Shown: positions 17,733 through 25,559 of the stretch, piece by piece
Position numbering within the stretch: the first letter of the stretch is position 1
How the letters are laid out: each line of letters opens with the position of its first letter
Origin: Alteriqipengyuania abyssalis
Lineage (GTDB): Bacteria; Pseudomonadota; Alphaproteobacteria; Sphingomonadales; Sphingomonadaceae
NCBI RefSeq assembly: GCF_019857185.1
Contig: NZ_JAHWXP010000001.1
Location: 372,001 to 436,000 of the forward strand
DNA: 64,000 nucleotides
Reading direction: 5' to 3'
The notes under the pieces: generated by a model
The model's input: only the letters and a program-made list of their open reading frames with translations
Told to the model about the DNA's origin: nothing
Databases searched by the model: none
Translations under genes and position numbers: made by a program

Positions 17733-18845
17733 TCATTCGACCCCGTGGCCGCGCGCCATGTAGTCATCGCTCTGCATTTCGCGCAGGCGGCTGACGGTGC
17801 GTTCGAACTCGAAGCTGCCTTCGCCCGACGGATAGAGCGCTTCGGGATCGGCCGCAGCGGTCGCGAACAGCTTCACATTATGCTCGTACAGCGCGTCGAT
17901 CAGCTTGGTGAAGCGGATCGCCTCGTTGCGGTTCTCCGGTGACAGAACCGGAATGCCGACCACGATCACCGTGTGGTAGGTTCGCGCGATGGTGAGGTAG
18001 TCCGCCGCGCCGCGGTTTTCGCCGCACAGCCGCTTGAAGCTGAACACCGCCACTCCCTTCAGGCTCTTGGGCACGTGCAGGCTGCGCCCGCCGCCAAGGT
18101 CCAGCTCGCCGCTGGGGACGTGCTCGGCATCGTCGGGGTCGAAATCGGTCAGCCGGAAGAACGCCTCGCGCACCTGCGCGGTCGCTGCATCGCCCAGCGG
18201 CGTGTGCCAGGTTTCGAGGCCAGCCAGCCGGTCGAGCCGGTAGTCGGTCGGCCCGTCGAGCGAGAGCGTATCCAGCTTGCGCTCGATCAGTTCGATGAAA
18301 GGAACGAACAGCGACCGGTTGAGCCCGTCCTTGTAGAGATCGTGCGGCGGGCGGTTGCTGGTGGTGACGATGGTGACGCCGTGATCCTCGATCAGCGGGG
18401 TGAACAGCCGCGCCATGATCGCCGCATCGGCGGTGTTGTTGACCACCATCTCGTCGAAGGCGAGGCAGCGGACATCCTCGGCAATCCGCGCGGCAACGCG
18501 GCGCACGGGGCCTTCCTGCTGCTTCTTGCGCTCCTCGCCGATCATCTTGTCGACTTCGAGCATAAAGGCGTGGAAATGGACCCGCCGCTTGCGCTCGATC
18601 GCGAGGCATTCGAAGAACAGGTCCATCAGCATCGACTTGCCGCGCCCGACGCCGCCCCACATGTAGAGCCCGCGAACCGGCTCGCTCCTGCGGCCGCGCA
18701 GCCGTGCGAGCAGGCCGGGGGCGGAGTGCTCCTCCAGCGCTTCCTGCACCTGCGCCAGCCGCTCCACCGCCGCGCGCTGATCCGCGTCTTCGCGCAGTTC
18801 GCCCGCCGCGAGCAGCTCTTCGTATCGCGCAACGACGTTGGTCAT
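17733..18845 (-). CDS. zapE: Cell division protein ZapE (AFG1-like ATPase)
   Basis: 370-residue AFG1/LACE1-family P-loop ATPase. Walker A is WGGVGRGKSM (residues 63-72) and Walker B is in RCLAFDEMVV. Other family blocks are TSNRPPHDLYKDGLNR and FIELIERKLD. ZapE acts at constriction, interacting with FtsZ in an ATP-dependent way in other bacteria. It is the last gene of an apparent sdhB-thioesterase-zapE minus-strand unit, 9 nt after the thioesterase. Length is normal for the family. Confidence 0.93.
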   Translation of the reverse strand: MTNVVARYEELLAAGELREDADQRAAVERLAQVQEALEEHSAPGLLARLRGRRSEPVRGLYMWGGVGRGKSMLMDLFFECLAIERKRRVHFHAFMLEVDKMIGEERKKQQEGPVRRVAARIAEDVRCLAFDEMVVNNTADAAIMARLFTPLIEDHGVTIVTTSNRPPHDLYKDGLNRSLFVPFIELIERKLDTLSLDGPTDYRLDRLAGLETWHTPLGDAATAQVREAFFRLTDFDPDDAEHVPSGELDLGGGRSLHVPKSLKGVAVFSFKRLCGENRGAADYLTIARTYHTVIVVGIPVLSPENRNEAIRFTKLIDALYEHNVKLFATAAADPEALYPSGEGSFEFERTVSRLREMQSDDYMARGHGVE

Positions 18846-18854
18846 CTCAGAAGC

Positions 18855-19322
18855 TCACCGACGAGGGAGTTTGCGCAGGATTCCCGAGTAGGCGGCGACG
18901 GTATCGTCGTCCTGCACCACTTCGCCGCGCACGAAGGCGAGCTTGCCCGTCTCGCGGACCAGCTCGGTCACCGCATCCAGCGGGCGGGTCTTGTCGCCTG
19001 CGCCGACGAACTGCGTCGAAAGTTCCAGCGTCACCATTGGGCCATCGTGCCCGCGGCCCAGCGTCTGCGCACCGGAAAACAGCGCGACATCGATCAGGCC
19101 CAGCGTCACCGCGCCGTGGACCATGTCCTGGATATTGGTGTGCTTGTGCTCCGGAATCATCCGCAGCCGGGTATAGCGGCGATCGGCGACCTGCTCGTGG
19201 CGAACCTTCAGCGGCCCGAAGACCACGCCGTTATAGCGCGTCGCGTCCTTCAGGTTCCAGCTGAACCAGCCCTCTTCGCCGGGAATCGGGTGGTAATCGA
19301 CCGGCGCGAATACCCGCTCCAT
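18855..19322 (-). CDS. PaaI-family (hotdog) thioesterase-like protein
   Basis: 155 residues, single hotdog domain. The segment HTNIQDMVHGAVTLGLIDVALFSGA fits the conserved helix of PaaI-type thioesterases (normally with HGG; here VHGAV), and VTLELSTQFVGAG fits the following strand. It starts directly after the sdhB stop (no gap) and precedes zapE by 9 nt. The likely activity is hydrolysis of an acyl-CoA thioester; the substrate is unknown. The assignment rests on motif pattern and length only. Confidence 0.78.
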   Translation of the reverse strand: MERVFAPVDYHPIPGEEGWFSWNLKDATRYNGVVFGPLKVRHEQVADRRYTRLRMIPEHKHTNIQDMVHGAVTLGLIDVALFSGAQTLGRGHDGPMVTLELSTQFVGAGDKTRPLDAVTELVRETGKLAFVRGEVVQDDDTVAAYSGILRKLPRR

Positions 19323-20108
19323 TCAGATCGCGCGCTCGGCCATCATCTTCTTGGTTTCGGCGATCGCCTTGGCCGGGCTGAGGCCCTTGGGGCACACGTT
19401 CGCGCAGTTCATGATCGTGTGGCAGCGATACAGACGATACGGGTCTTCCAGCGCATCGAGCCGTTCGCCGGTCATCTCGTCGCGGCTGTCGGCGAGCCAG
19501 CGATAGGCCTGCAGCAGGATCGCCGGGCCGAGGAACTTGTCCGAATTCCACCAATAGGACGGGCATGCGGTCGAGCAGCACGCGCACAGGATGCACTCGT
19601 ACAGCCCGTCGAGCTGCTCGCGCTGCTCGGGGCTCTGCAGCCGTTCCTCGCCGCTCGGCGTCGGGGTCACGGTCTGCAGCCAGGGACGGATCGAGGCGTA
19701 TTGCGCGTAGAAGTGGGTGAAATCGGGCACCAGATCCTTCACCACTTCCATGTGCGGCAGCGGAGTGATGCGGATATCGCCCTTCAGATCCTCGATCGCG
19801 GTGGTGCAGGCGAGCGCGTTGGACCCGTTGATGTTCATCGCGCACGAACCGCAAATGCCTTCACGGCAGGAACGACGGAAGGTCAGCGTCGGGTCGATCT
19901 CGTTCTTGATCTTGAACAGCGCGTCGAGGACCATCGGACCGCACGCATCCAGATCGACCTCGAACCGGTCGTAATGCGGATTGCTGCCGCTGTCCGGGTT
20001 GTAGCGGTAGATCTTGAACTTCTTGACGCGGCCAGCCCCCTCGGCGGCGCGGTGCACCTCGCCCTTGTCACGGATCTTGGAATTCTTGGGGAGGGTGAAG
20101 GTGGCCAT
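19323..20108 (-). CDS. sdhB: Succinate dehydrogenase iron-sulfur subunit
   Basis: 261 residues. The N-terminal ferredoxin domain carries the [2Fe-2S] motif [13 protein letters not shown]. The C-terminal domain carries [17 protein letters not shown] and [15 protein letters not shown] for the [4Fe-4S] and [3Fe-4S] clusters. It passes electrons from the flavoprotein SdhA to membrane ubiquinone (complex II, TCA cycle). sdhA, sdhC and sdhD are not next to it: a divergent SDR gene lies upstream and a thioesterase and zapE downstream, so sdhB is separated from the rest of the complex unless they lie outside the window. Confidence 0.96.
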   Translation of the reverse strand: MATFTLPKNSKIRDKGEVHRAAEGAGRVKKFKIYRYNPDSGSNPHYDRFEVDLDACGPMVLDALFKIKNEIDPTLTFRRSCREGICGSCAMNINGSNALACTTAIEDLKGDIRITPLPHMEVVKDLVPDFTHFYAQYASIRPWLQTVTPTPSGEERLQSPEQREQLDGLYECILCACCSTACPSYWWNSDKFLGPAILLQAYRWLADSRDEMTGERLDALEDPYRLYRCHTIMNCANVCPKGLSPAKAIAETKKMMAERAI

Positions 20109-20176
20109 GGCAATGTCCTGAAATCTGCTTGCGTCTCACCTAGCGTTTGCAGCGCAAGGTGCAAGGGTCGTAAAGC

Positions 20177-20190
20177 GCACAAAAGTGTGC
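20177..20190 (-). promoter_or_regulatory. GCACA/TGTGC inverted repeat in the sdhB upstream region
   Basis: GCACA (20177-20181) and TGTGC (20186-20190) with a 4-nt spacer, followed within 20 bp by two more CACAC copies (20196-20200 and about 20205-20209). These form overlapping GTGTG/CACAC inverted repeats. They lie about 70-100 bp from the sdhB start in the 179-bp divergent spacer 20109-20287. They may be a regulator site for sdhB and/or the SDR gene. No promoter consensus was found. Confidence 0.35.
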
Positions 20191-20287
20191 CCTGACACAC
20201 CTGGCACACTGTCCAGGGAGTGAAAAAGCCGTTGGACCCGGGCGGGCGGGGAAAAATCGGGCGGGCATAGTGGAAAGGCTAGGGCAC

Positions 20288-21019
20288 ATGGAGCGAGTAG
20301 GACAGGCCATTGATCGCGCGATCATCTTCGGCGCAAGCGGGGGAATCGGCGCGGGTCTGGTTGCCGAACTGATCGCGCGCGGGGCCGACACCGTGTTCGC
20401 GGCATCGCGCACTAGGCCCGAAAACCTGCCCGACGGGGCGCAATGGGTGCGTTTCGATCTGGACGAGGAAGACACGATCGCGGCCGCCGCCGACACTGTC
20501 GGCGCGCCGGTTGATTGTGCGATCGTGGCGAGCGGGCTGCTGACCCTGCCCGACGGCACGGGGCCGGAGCGCAGTTACAAGCAGATTGATGCGGAGGCGA
20601 TGGCGCGGGTGTTCCATCTCAACACGATCGGCCCCGCGCTGGTCGCGAAGCATTTCCTCCCGCTGCTGCCGCGCGATCGGCGCAGCATCTTTGCGGCACT
20701 TTCCGCGCGGGTCGGCTCGATTTCGGACAACCGTATCGGGGGTTGGCATTCCTACCGGGCGAGCAAGGCGGCGCTGAACATGCTGATCCGCAATTTCTCC
20801 ATCGAGCTGGGGCGTACGCACAAACATGCGGTGTGCGTTGCGTTGCATCCCGGCACGGTGGACACGGTGCTGTCGGAGCCGTTTCAGGCCAATCTGCCCG
20901 AAGGCCAGCTGACCGCGTCCGGGCAGGCTGCGTGCAATCTGCTGGATGTGCTCGATGGGTTGGGGCCTGAGGACAGCGGCCAGCTTTTCGACTGGGCGGG
21001 CAAGCGGGTCGAGTTTTGA
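20288..21019 (+). CDS. Short-chain dehydrogenase/reductase (C-factor-like SDR)
   Basis: 243 residues, classical SDR. The nucleotide-binding motif is GASGGIG (15-21). The catalytic tyrosine and lysine are Y156 and K160 in YRASK, with S139 or S144 as the catalytic serine. The subfamily resembles C-factor/CsgA-like SDRs (HPGTVDTVLSEPFQ, SGQLFDW near the end). ATG 20288 is preferred; a GTG at 20270 would add six residues. It is divergent from sdhB and converges on the dehalogenase. The substrate is unknown. Confidence 0.85.
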   Translation: MERVGQAIDRAIIFGASGGIGAGLVAELIARGADTVFAASRTRPENLPDGAQWVRFDLDEEDTIAAAADTVGAPVDCAIVASGLLTLPDGTGPERSYKQIDAEAMARVFHLNTIGPALVAKHFLPLLPRDRRSIFAALSARVGSISDNRIGGWHSYRASKAALNMLIRNFSIELGRTHKHAVCVALHPGTVDTVLSEPFQANLPEGQLTASGQAACNLLDVLDGLGPEDSGQLFDWAGKRVEF

Positions 21020-21030
21020 GGGACTGGGCT

Positions 21031-21138
21031 CCTCCCCCTTGAGGGGGAGGTTGGGGGGGGTGTACGGCGCTTGAGGTGAGGCCGCTCCAAGCCGCGAGGG
21101 CCGAACCCCCACCCCCAGCCCCTCCCCAGGGGGAGGGG
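21031..21138. repeat. C/G-rich palindromic repeat element between convergent genes
   Basis: Two perfect hairpins: CCTCCCCC/GGGGGAGG (21031-21038 and 21043-21050, loop TTGA) and CCCCTCCCC/GGGGAGGGG (21119-21127 and 21130-21138, 2-nt loop). The intervening TTGGGGGGGG and AACCCCCACCCCCA stretches can also pair, so the whole element can fold as one long cruciform. It fills the spacer between the stops of the SDR (+) and the dehalogenase (-). It resembles the scattered intergenic C/G-rich repeats of sphingomonad genomes and may act as a bidirectional terminator. Confidence 0.75.
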
Positions 21139-21149
21139 AGTAAGGTGCG

Positions 21150-22046
21150 CTAAACCCCCGCGCGCATTGCGGTTTCGATGATCGCGGAGGCGAAGCCTTC
21201 CGGGTCGTCTTCCTGGATGAAGTGATGGCCCTTCAGCGTGCGGTGCAGCGGATTGCCCTTGGCACCGGGGACGCGCGAGCGGAATTTCGCATCGCCGCCG
21301 CGCGTGATCGGGTCCCTGTCGGCAAAGGCGCAGGTGAAGGGCTTGTCGAACCGGTCGAGCACCTCCCACGCGGCCCTCTGATCGGGCACCGCCTCGTTCT
21401 GACCCAGCGGGACGAGCGAGGGGAAGATGCGTGCGCCCGCCTTGCTGCCACGGGTGGGGAAGGGCGCATCATAGGCCGCGACCTCCGCCTTGCTGAGCGT
21501 GCGCGCTGTGGCTTTCTGAATGATTTTGCCGATCGGAAAGACCGGGCTGTAGCGGGAGAACCTGCGCCACTTGTCGAACGCAGGCTGTGCGGGTTCCCCT
21601 GCTGGCAGGCCGCCGTTCGAGAGCACGACGGCAGCGAACCTGTCGGGCATGTCCGCCACCAGCCGCAGCCCGACCAGCGAGCCCCAGTCCTGACAGGTGA
21701 GCACCATGTTCGAAAGCTCCAGCGCGTCGAGCCAGTCGCGCATCCACGCGACGTGCAGCGCGTAGGAATAGGCGCTCTTCTTTGTCAGCTTGTCCGATTT
21801 GCCGAAGCCGATCAGGTCGGGCGCGAGCACGCGATAGCCCGCCTCGACCACGGGGCCGATCATGTGGCGGTAGAGATAGCTCCAGCTCGGCTCGCCATGC
21901 ATCATCAGGACGGGGGGCGCATCGCGCGGCCCCTCGTCCACATAATGCACGCGAAGGCCTTCGCTGAGCGTGTGGTAATTGGGCCGAAACGGGAAGTCCG
22001 GCAGGTTGGCGAAACGGCTGTCGGGCGTGCGGTAGGCAAGGCTCAT
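21150..22046 (-). CDS. Haloalkane dehalogenase (HLD-I/DhmA-like)
   Basis: 298-residue alpha/beta hydrolase. The nucleophile is D120 with the halide-stabilising W121 in CQDWGSLVG. The catalytic acid is D245 (FADRDPITRGG) and the base H275 (GHHFIQEDDP). The HGEPSWSYLYR oxyanion segment is at residues 50-60. An aspartate nucleophile followed by Trp, with the acid late in the chain, is the pattern of subfamily I dehalogenases, which hydrolyse a carbon-halogen bond to an alcohol and halide. An epoxide hydrolase is less likely because of the WGSLVG/FIQED context. No halo-compound degradation genes are adjacent, so the natural substrate is open. Confidence 0.88.
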   Translation of the reverse strand: MSLAYRTPDSRFANLPDFPFRPNYHTLSEGLRVHYVDEGPRDAPPVLMMHGEPSWSYLYRHMIGPVVEAGYRVLAPDLIGFGKSDKLTKKSAYSYALHVAWMRDWLDALELSNMVLTCQDWGSLVGLRLVADMPDRFAAVVLSNGGLPAGEPAQPAFDKWRRFSRYSPVFPIGKIIQKATARTLSKAEVAAYDAPFPTRGSKAGARIFPSLVPLGQNEAVPDQRAAWEVLDRFDKPFTCAFADRDPITRGGDAKFRSRVPGAKGNPLHRTLKGHHFIQEDDPEGFASAIIETAMRAGV

Positions 22047-22111
22047 CGATGTCGATCCCTGTGGTTATCCTACCGCACGCGTCCGATCATGCTGGACGCC
22101 GAAGGTGACTA

Positions 22112-25069
22112 TCAGGCCCCGAAGGTCCGCTGCCACCAGCCACCGCGACGCGGCTTGTCGTCGTCGCCGTTGCCGTCATCTGAACCATCGGCGGACGCCG
22201 AGGGTGCCGGAGCGGGTGCGGGCGCAGGTGCAGGTGCCGGCGAGGGCGACTTTTCAGCCGCTTCCTGCGGGTCGGTCGGGGTGTCTTCCGGCCCGGCGAC
22301 GACCGCGATATCCTCGGTCAGCTGCGCTTCGGTCTGCTTGCTAGCCGCGGGCTTGGCGGGCGTCTTGCGGGCGCGGGGCTTCCTTGCGGGAGCCTTCTTT
22401 TCGCCAGCATCGGCCTGTTCCTCGCCTTCGACTGGCTTCTTGGCGCGGCTGCGGCGCTTGGGTGCAGGCTTTTCTTCGGCCTGTTCCGCAGCCTTGCCGT
22501 CACCGGCAGCATCCTGCGAAGGCGTGTCCGCCTTCTTGGCACGGCTGCGACGCTTGGGTGCGGGCTTGTCTTCGGCACCATCCTTGGCGGCATCCGTGCC
22601 CGCTTCCTGACCATCGCTGGCCTCGGCCGTTTGCTCGGCATCGGCTTTCTTGGCGCGGCTGCGGCGCTTGGGCTTGGGCTTCTCGGCGGTCGCAGCATCG
22701 GCGGTGGCCGGTGCGTCGTCCGGTCCTGCGACGACCGCCATGTCTTCCACGACATGCTCGGGCACGTCCTGCTGAGCCTCGCCGGCGTCGTCCTGCTTCT
22801 TGCGCCGGCCACGACCACCGCGGCTGCGGCGCTTCTTCGGCTTGTCGTCACCGTCGTCGCTCGACGATTCGTCGGAGCCGTCGTCGCTCGCCCGTTCGTT
22901 GCCGGACCGGTCATCGTCGGACTGCCCGTCGCCGGAGCGGTCGTTCGAGCGGTCGTCGGCGTGCTCGCCATTCTCACCGTCGTTATCGCGACGCTTGTTG
23001 CGACCGCGACCGCCACGCCGACGCCGGCGCTTCTTCTTGGGACGGTCGTCGTCATTGTCGTTCTCATCGGAAGACCTGCCGTTCGAGCGACCCTGACCCT
23101 CGTCCTCTTCCTCGGTGTCGTCCGCCTCGTCCTCGAAGTCGTCCTCGGCTTCGTCGATCACGATCGGTTCGAACTTGGGCGCTTCGGTGGGACGGGGGCC
23201 GGAGCTGGCGACGCTCATCTTGGCGCCTTCGTCCTCGCCTTCAGGCACGATCTCGACCTTGACGCCATAGCGTTCTTCGATCTCGACCAAGTCGGCGCGC
23301 TTGGCGTTGAGCAGATAGACCGCGGCTTCTGTGCTGGCCGACAGCGTGATGACGGTGCCCTTGCCCTTGGCTGCCTCGTCCTCGATCAGGCGCAGCGCGG
23401 AGAGACCGGCGCTGGATGCGGTGCGGACCAGGCCGGTGCCGTCGCAGTGCGGGCATTCGCGGGTGGTCGCCTCGAGCACGCCGGTGCGCAGGCGCTGGCG
23501 GCTCATCTCCATAAGGCCGAAGCCGGAGATGCGGCCGACCTGAATCCGCGCGCGGTCGTTCTTGAGCGCGTCCTTCATCGCACGCTCGACCTTACGGATG
23601 TTGGAGTTGTGCTCCATGTCGATGAAGTCGATCACGACCAGACCGGCCATGTCGCGCAGACGCAGCTGGCGGGCGATTTCCTTCGCCGCTTCCAGGTTGG
23701 TTGCGGTCGCGGTCTGCTCGATCCCGTGCTCCTTGGTGGAGCGGCCCGAGTTGATGTCGATCGACACCAGCGCCTCGGTCGGGTTGATCACCAGATAGCC
23801 GCCCGATTTGAGCTGCACGACCGGTTCGTACATCGCGCGCAGCTGGTCTTCCGCGCCGTAGCGCTGGAACATCGGGACCGGGTCCGAATAGGCCTTCACC
23901 CGTCGGACGTGGCTGGGCATCAGCAATTTCATGAAGGCGCGGGCGGACTTGTAGCCTTCCTCACCCTCGACCACGACTTCCTCGATCTCGCGATTATAGA
24001 TGTCGCGGATCGCGCGCTTGATCAGGTCGCTGTCCGAGTGGATCAGGCTGGGCGCGCTGGAGCCCAGCGTCCGCTCGCGAATCTCGTCCCACAACCGGGC
24101 GAGATAGTCGAAGTCGCGCTTGATCTCGGTCTTGGTACGGCTGAGGCCGGCGGTGCGCACGATCAGGCCCATCGTGCGCGGCAGGTTGAGATCGCCGACG
24201 ACCTGCTTGAGACGCTTGCGGTCGGATGCGGAGGAAATCTTGCGGCTGATCCCGCCTCCGTGCGACGAGTTCGGCATCAGCACGGTGTAGCGGCCCGCGA
24301 GGCTGAGATAGGTGGTCAGCGCCGCACCCTTGTTGCCGCGCTCTTCCTTGACGACCTGGACCAGCAGCACCTGACGGCGCTGAATGACGTCCTGAATCTT
24401 GTAGCGGCGGCGCAGTGCCTGGCGGCGGGCGCGTGCCTCGTCGACTTCCTTGGCGCGGCTGCGCGGCTTGCCCTGGCCCTGACGGCGCGGACCGCCGCGA
24501 CCGCGACGCCCGCGGCGGCGGTTGCCGCCCTCGGACGCATCGGCATCATCGCCGTTGCTGTCGTCGTCGTCCTCGTCCTCGTCATCATCGTCCGAGGAAA
24601 GCTGGCCTTCCTCGATCGTCGAGACCTTGTCCTTGTCCGAGGTGTCGATTTCCTCGAGCCCGTCTTCGGCGAGGTCTTCGGCCAGGGCTTCGGCGGATTC
24701 ATCGTCTTCCGCGTCGTATTCGTCGCCCGGCATGTGCCCGGCTTCTTCTTCCTCGGCCCGCAGACGCTCTTCCTCTTCGGCGGCTTCCGCCTCTTCGGCG
24801 AGCAGGGCGTCGCGGTCTTCCTTGGGAATCTGGTAATAGTCGGGGTGAATCTCGCTGAAGGCGAGGAACCCGTGCCGGTTGCCGCCGAAATCGACGAACG
24901 CCGCCTGCAGCGAAGGTTCTACCCGCGTGACTTTCGCGAGGTAGATATTGCCCTTGATCTGCTTGTGTTCGGCCGACTCGAAGTCGAATTCTTCTATCCG
25001 GTTGCCTTTAAGTACGGCCACGCGGGTTTCTTCCGCGTGGCGCGCATCGATAAGCATGCGCTGTGCCAT
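22112..25069 (-). CDS. rne: Ribonuclease E (alphaproteobacterial type)
   Basis: 985 residues starting at MAQRMLIDARH (25069). The N-terminal half is catalytic: an S1 RNA-binding domain interrupted by an acidic, low-complexity insertion (about residues 115-240), then DNase-I-like blocks including NPTEALVSIDINSGRS and VVIDFIDMEHNSN, and the zinc-link CPHCDGTG. The C-terminal half is an unstructured degradosome scaffold. It has three KRRSRAKK-type basic repeats, two copies of an ED(M/I)AVVAGP(D/E)D(A/T)P motif (about residues 775 and 919), and a terminal GWWQRTFGA. In Caulobacter a C-terminal GWW motif binds PNPase, so the same role is inferred. It is the main endonuclease for mRNA decay and rRNA maturation. 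Confidence 0.96.
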   Translation of the reverse strand: MAQRMLIDARHAEETRVAVLKGNRIEEFDFESAEHKQIKGNIYLAKVTRVEPSLQAAFVDFGGNRHGFLAFSEIHPDYYQIPKEDRDALLAEEAEAAEEEERLRAEEEEAGHMPGDEYDAEDDESAEALAEDLAEDGLEEIDTSDKDKVSTIEEGQLSSDDDDEDEDDDDSNGDDADASEGGNRRRGRRGRGGPRRQGQGKPRSRAKEVDEARARRQALRRRYKIQDVIQRRQVLLVQVVKEERGNKGAALTTYLSLAGRYTVLMPNSSHGGGISRKISSASDRKRLKQVVGDLNLPRTMGLIVRTAGLSRTKTEIKRDFDYLARLWDEIRERTLGSSAPSLIHSDSDLIKRAIRDIYNREIEEVVVEGEEGYKSARAFMKLLMPSHVRRVKAYSDPVPMFQRYGAEDQLRAMYEPVVQLKSGGYLVINPTEALVSIDINSGRSTKEHGIEQTATATNLEAAKEIARQLRLRDMAGLVVIDFIDMEHNSNIRKVERAMKDALKNDRARIQVGRISGFGLMEMSRQRLRTGVLEATTRECPHCDGTGLVRTASSAGLSALRLIEDEAAKGKGTVITLSASTEAAVYLLNAKRADLVEIEERYGVKVEIVPEGEDEGAKMSVASSGPRPTEAPKFEPIVIDEAEDDFEDEADDTEEEDEGQGRSNGRSSDENDNDDDRPKKKRRRRRGGRGRNKRRDNDGENGEHADDRSNDRSGDGQSDDDRSGNERASDDGSDESSSDDGDDKPKKRRSRGGRGRRKKQDDAGEAQQDVPEHVVEDMAVVAGPDDAPATADAATAEKPKPKRRSRAKKADAEQTAEASDGQEAGTDAAKDGAEDKPAPKRRSRAKKADTPSQDAAGDGKAAEQAEEKPAPKRRSRAKKPVEGEEQADAGEKKAPARKPRARKTPAKPAASKQTEAQLTEDIAVVAGPEDTPTDPQEAAEKSPSPAPAPAPAPAPAPSASADGSDDGNGDDDKPRRGGWWQRTFGA

Positions 25070-25559
25070 GGTGTTGTCTCCACGCGTCTCGCCTGCGTCA
25101 GCCTGGTGGGGCGGTCGCGGCAAGGCGCGCTATCTGTCGTGAAAAATCGCCGGCCTTCGCGGGCCAGGCGGGATGGGAATTCCGCCACCGCCCCGATCGG
25201 GGGCATGTGGGGAGCGTGTGTGTCTGCGACCAAGCGGACGGCTGCCATATGCTCGGCCCCGACCATGCGTCCGCCTGCCCGGCCTTGCGGCGTGGCGGGA
25301 TCGAACGGGTGGGGAGTGCGCATTGGTCGCATCAACCTGTTAGTTTGCGGGGTCGACCACACGAGGTGTAATCCGTGTGGCCGGTCTGTCGTCCCGATCG
25401 CGAGTCCACCTGCGAGAGCGGACAAACCGCTGATCGAAAAGGGGCTCGCGCCTCGTGACTGGAAGTGGCTAGCATCGCGCGAGGGGCGCGGCAACTCTAT
25501 TGCGCAAGCATGTGACGTCTATTGCGCAAGAGAGGCACCACATCTTACTAGGGACAGGG
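25070..25559. other. 490-bp noncoding divergent region between rne and the amidase gene
   Basis: No credible gene was found in either strand. It must hold the promoters for rne (-) and the amidase (+). It contains an inverted repeat CCACACG/CGTGTGG (25357-25363 and 25374-25380, 10-nt loop) and, close to the amidase start, a 13-bp direct repeat (described separately). By analogy with the long, structured rne leader that controls RNase E synthesis in Escherichia coli, a good part of this region may be an rne 5' leader; that is inference. Confidence 0.6.
25496..25530 (+). promoter_or_regulatory. Tandem 13-bp repeats carrying TTGCGCAA palindromes
   Basis: TCTATTGCGCAAG occurs at 25496-25508 and again at 25518-25530. 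The perfect palindrome TTGCGCAA inside it (25500-25507 and 25522-25529) is therefore repeated 22 bp apart, two helical turns. The second copy ends 30 bp before the amidase ATG. The arrangement is that of a cooperative operator, or an overlapped -35 element, for the amidase-PBP1A unit. TTGCGCAA also occurs inside coding sequence elsewhere in the window (for example near 43578), so the octamer alone is not special. Confidence 0.4.

Noticed and set aside
22060-22075. TGTGGTTATCC as a DnaA box or replication-origin signal
   Set aside because: Only 7 of 9 positions match the consensus and no other box or AT-rich region is near.
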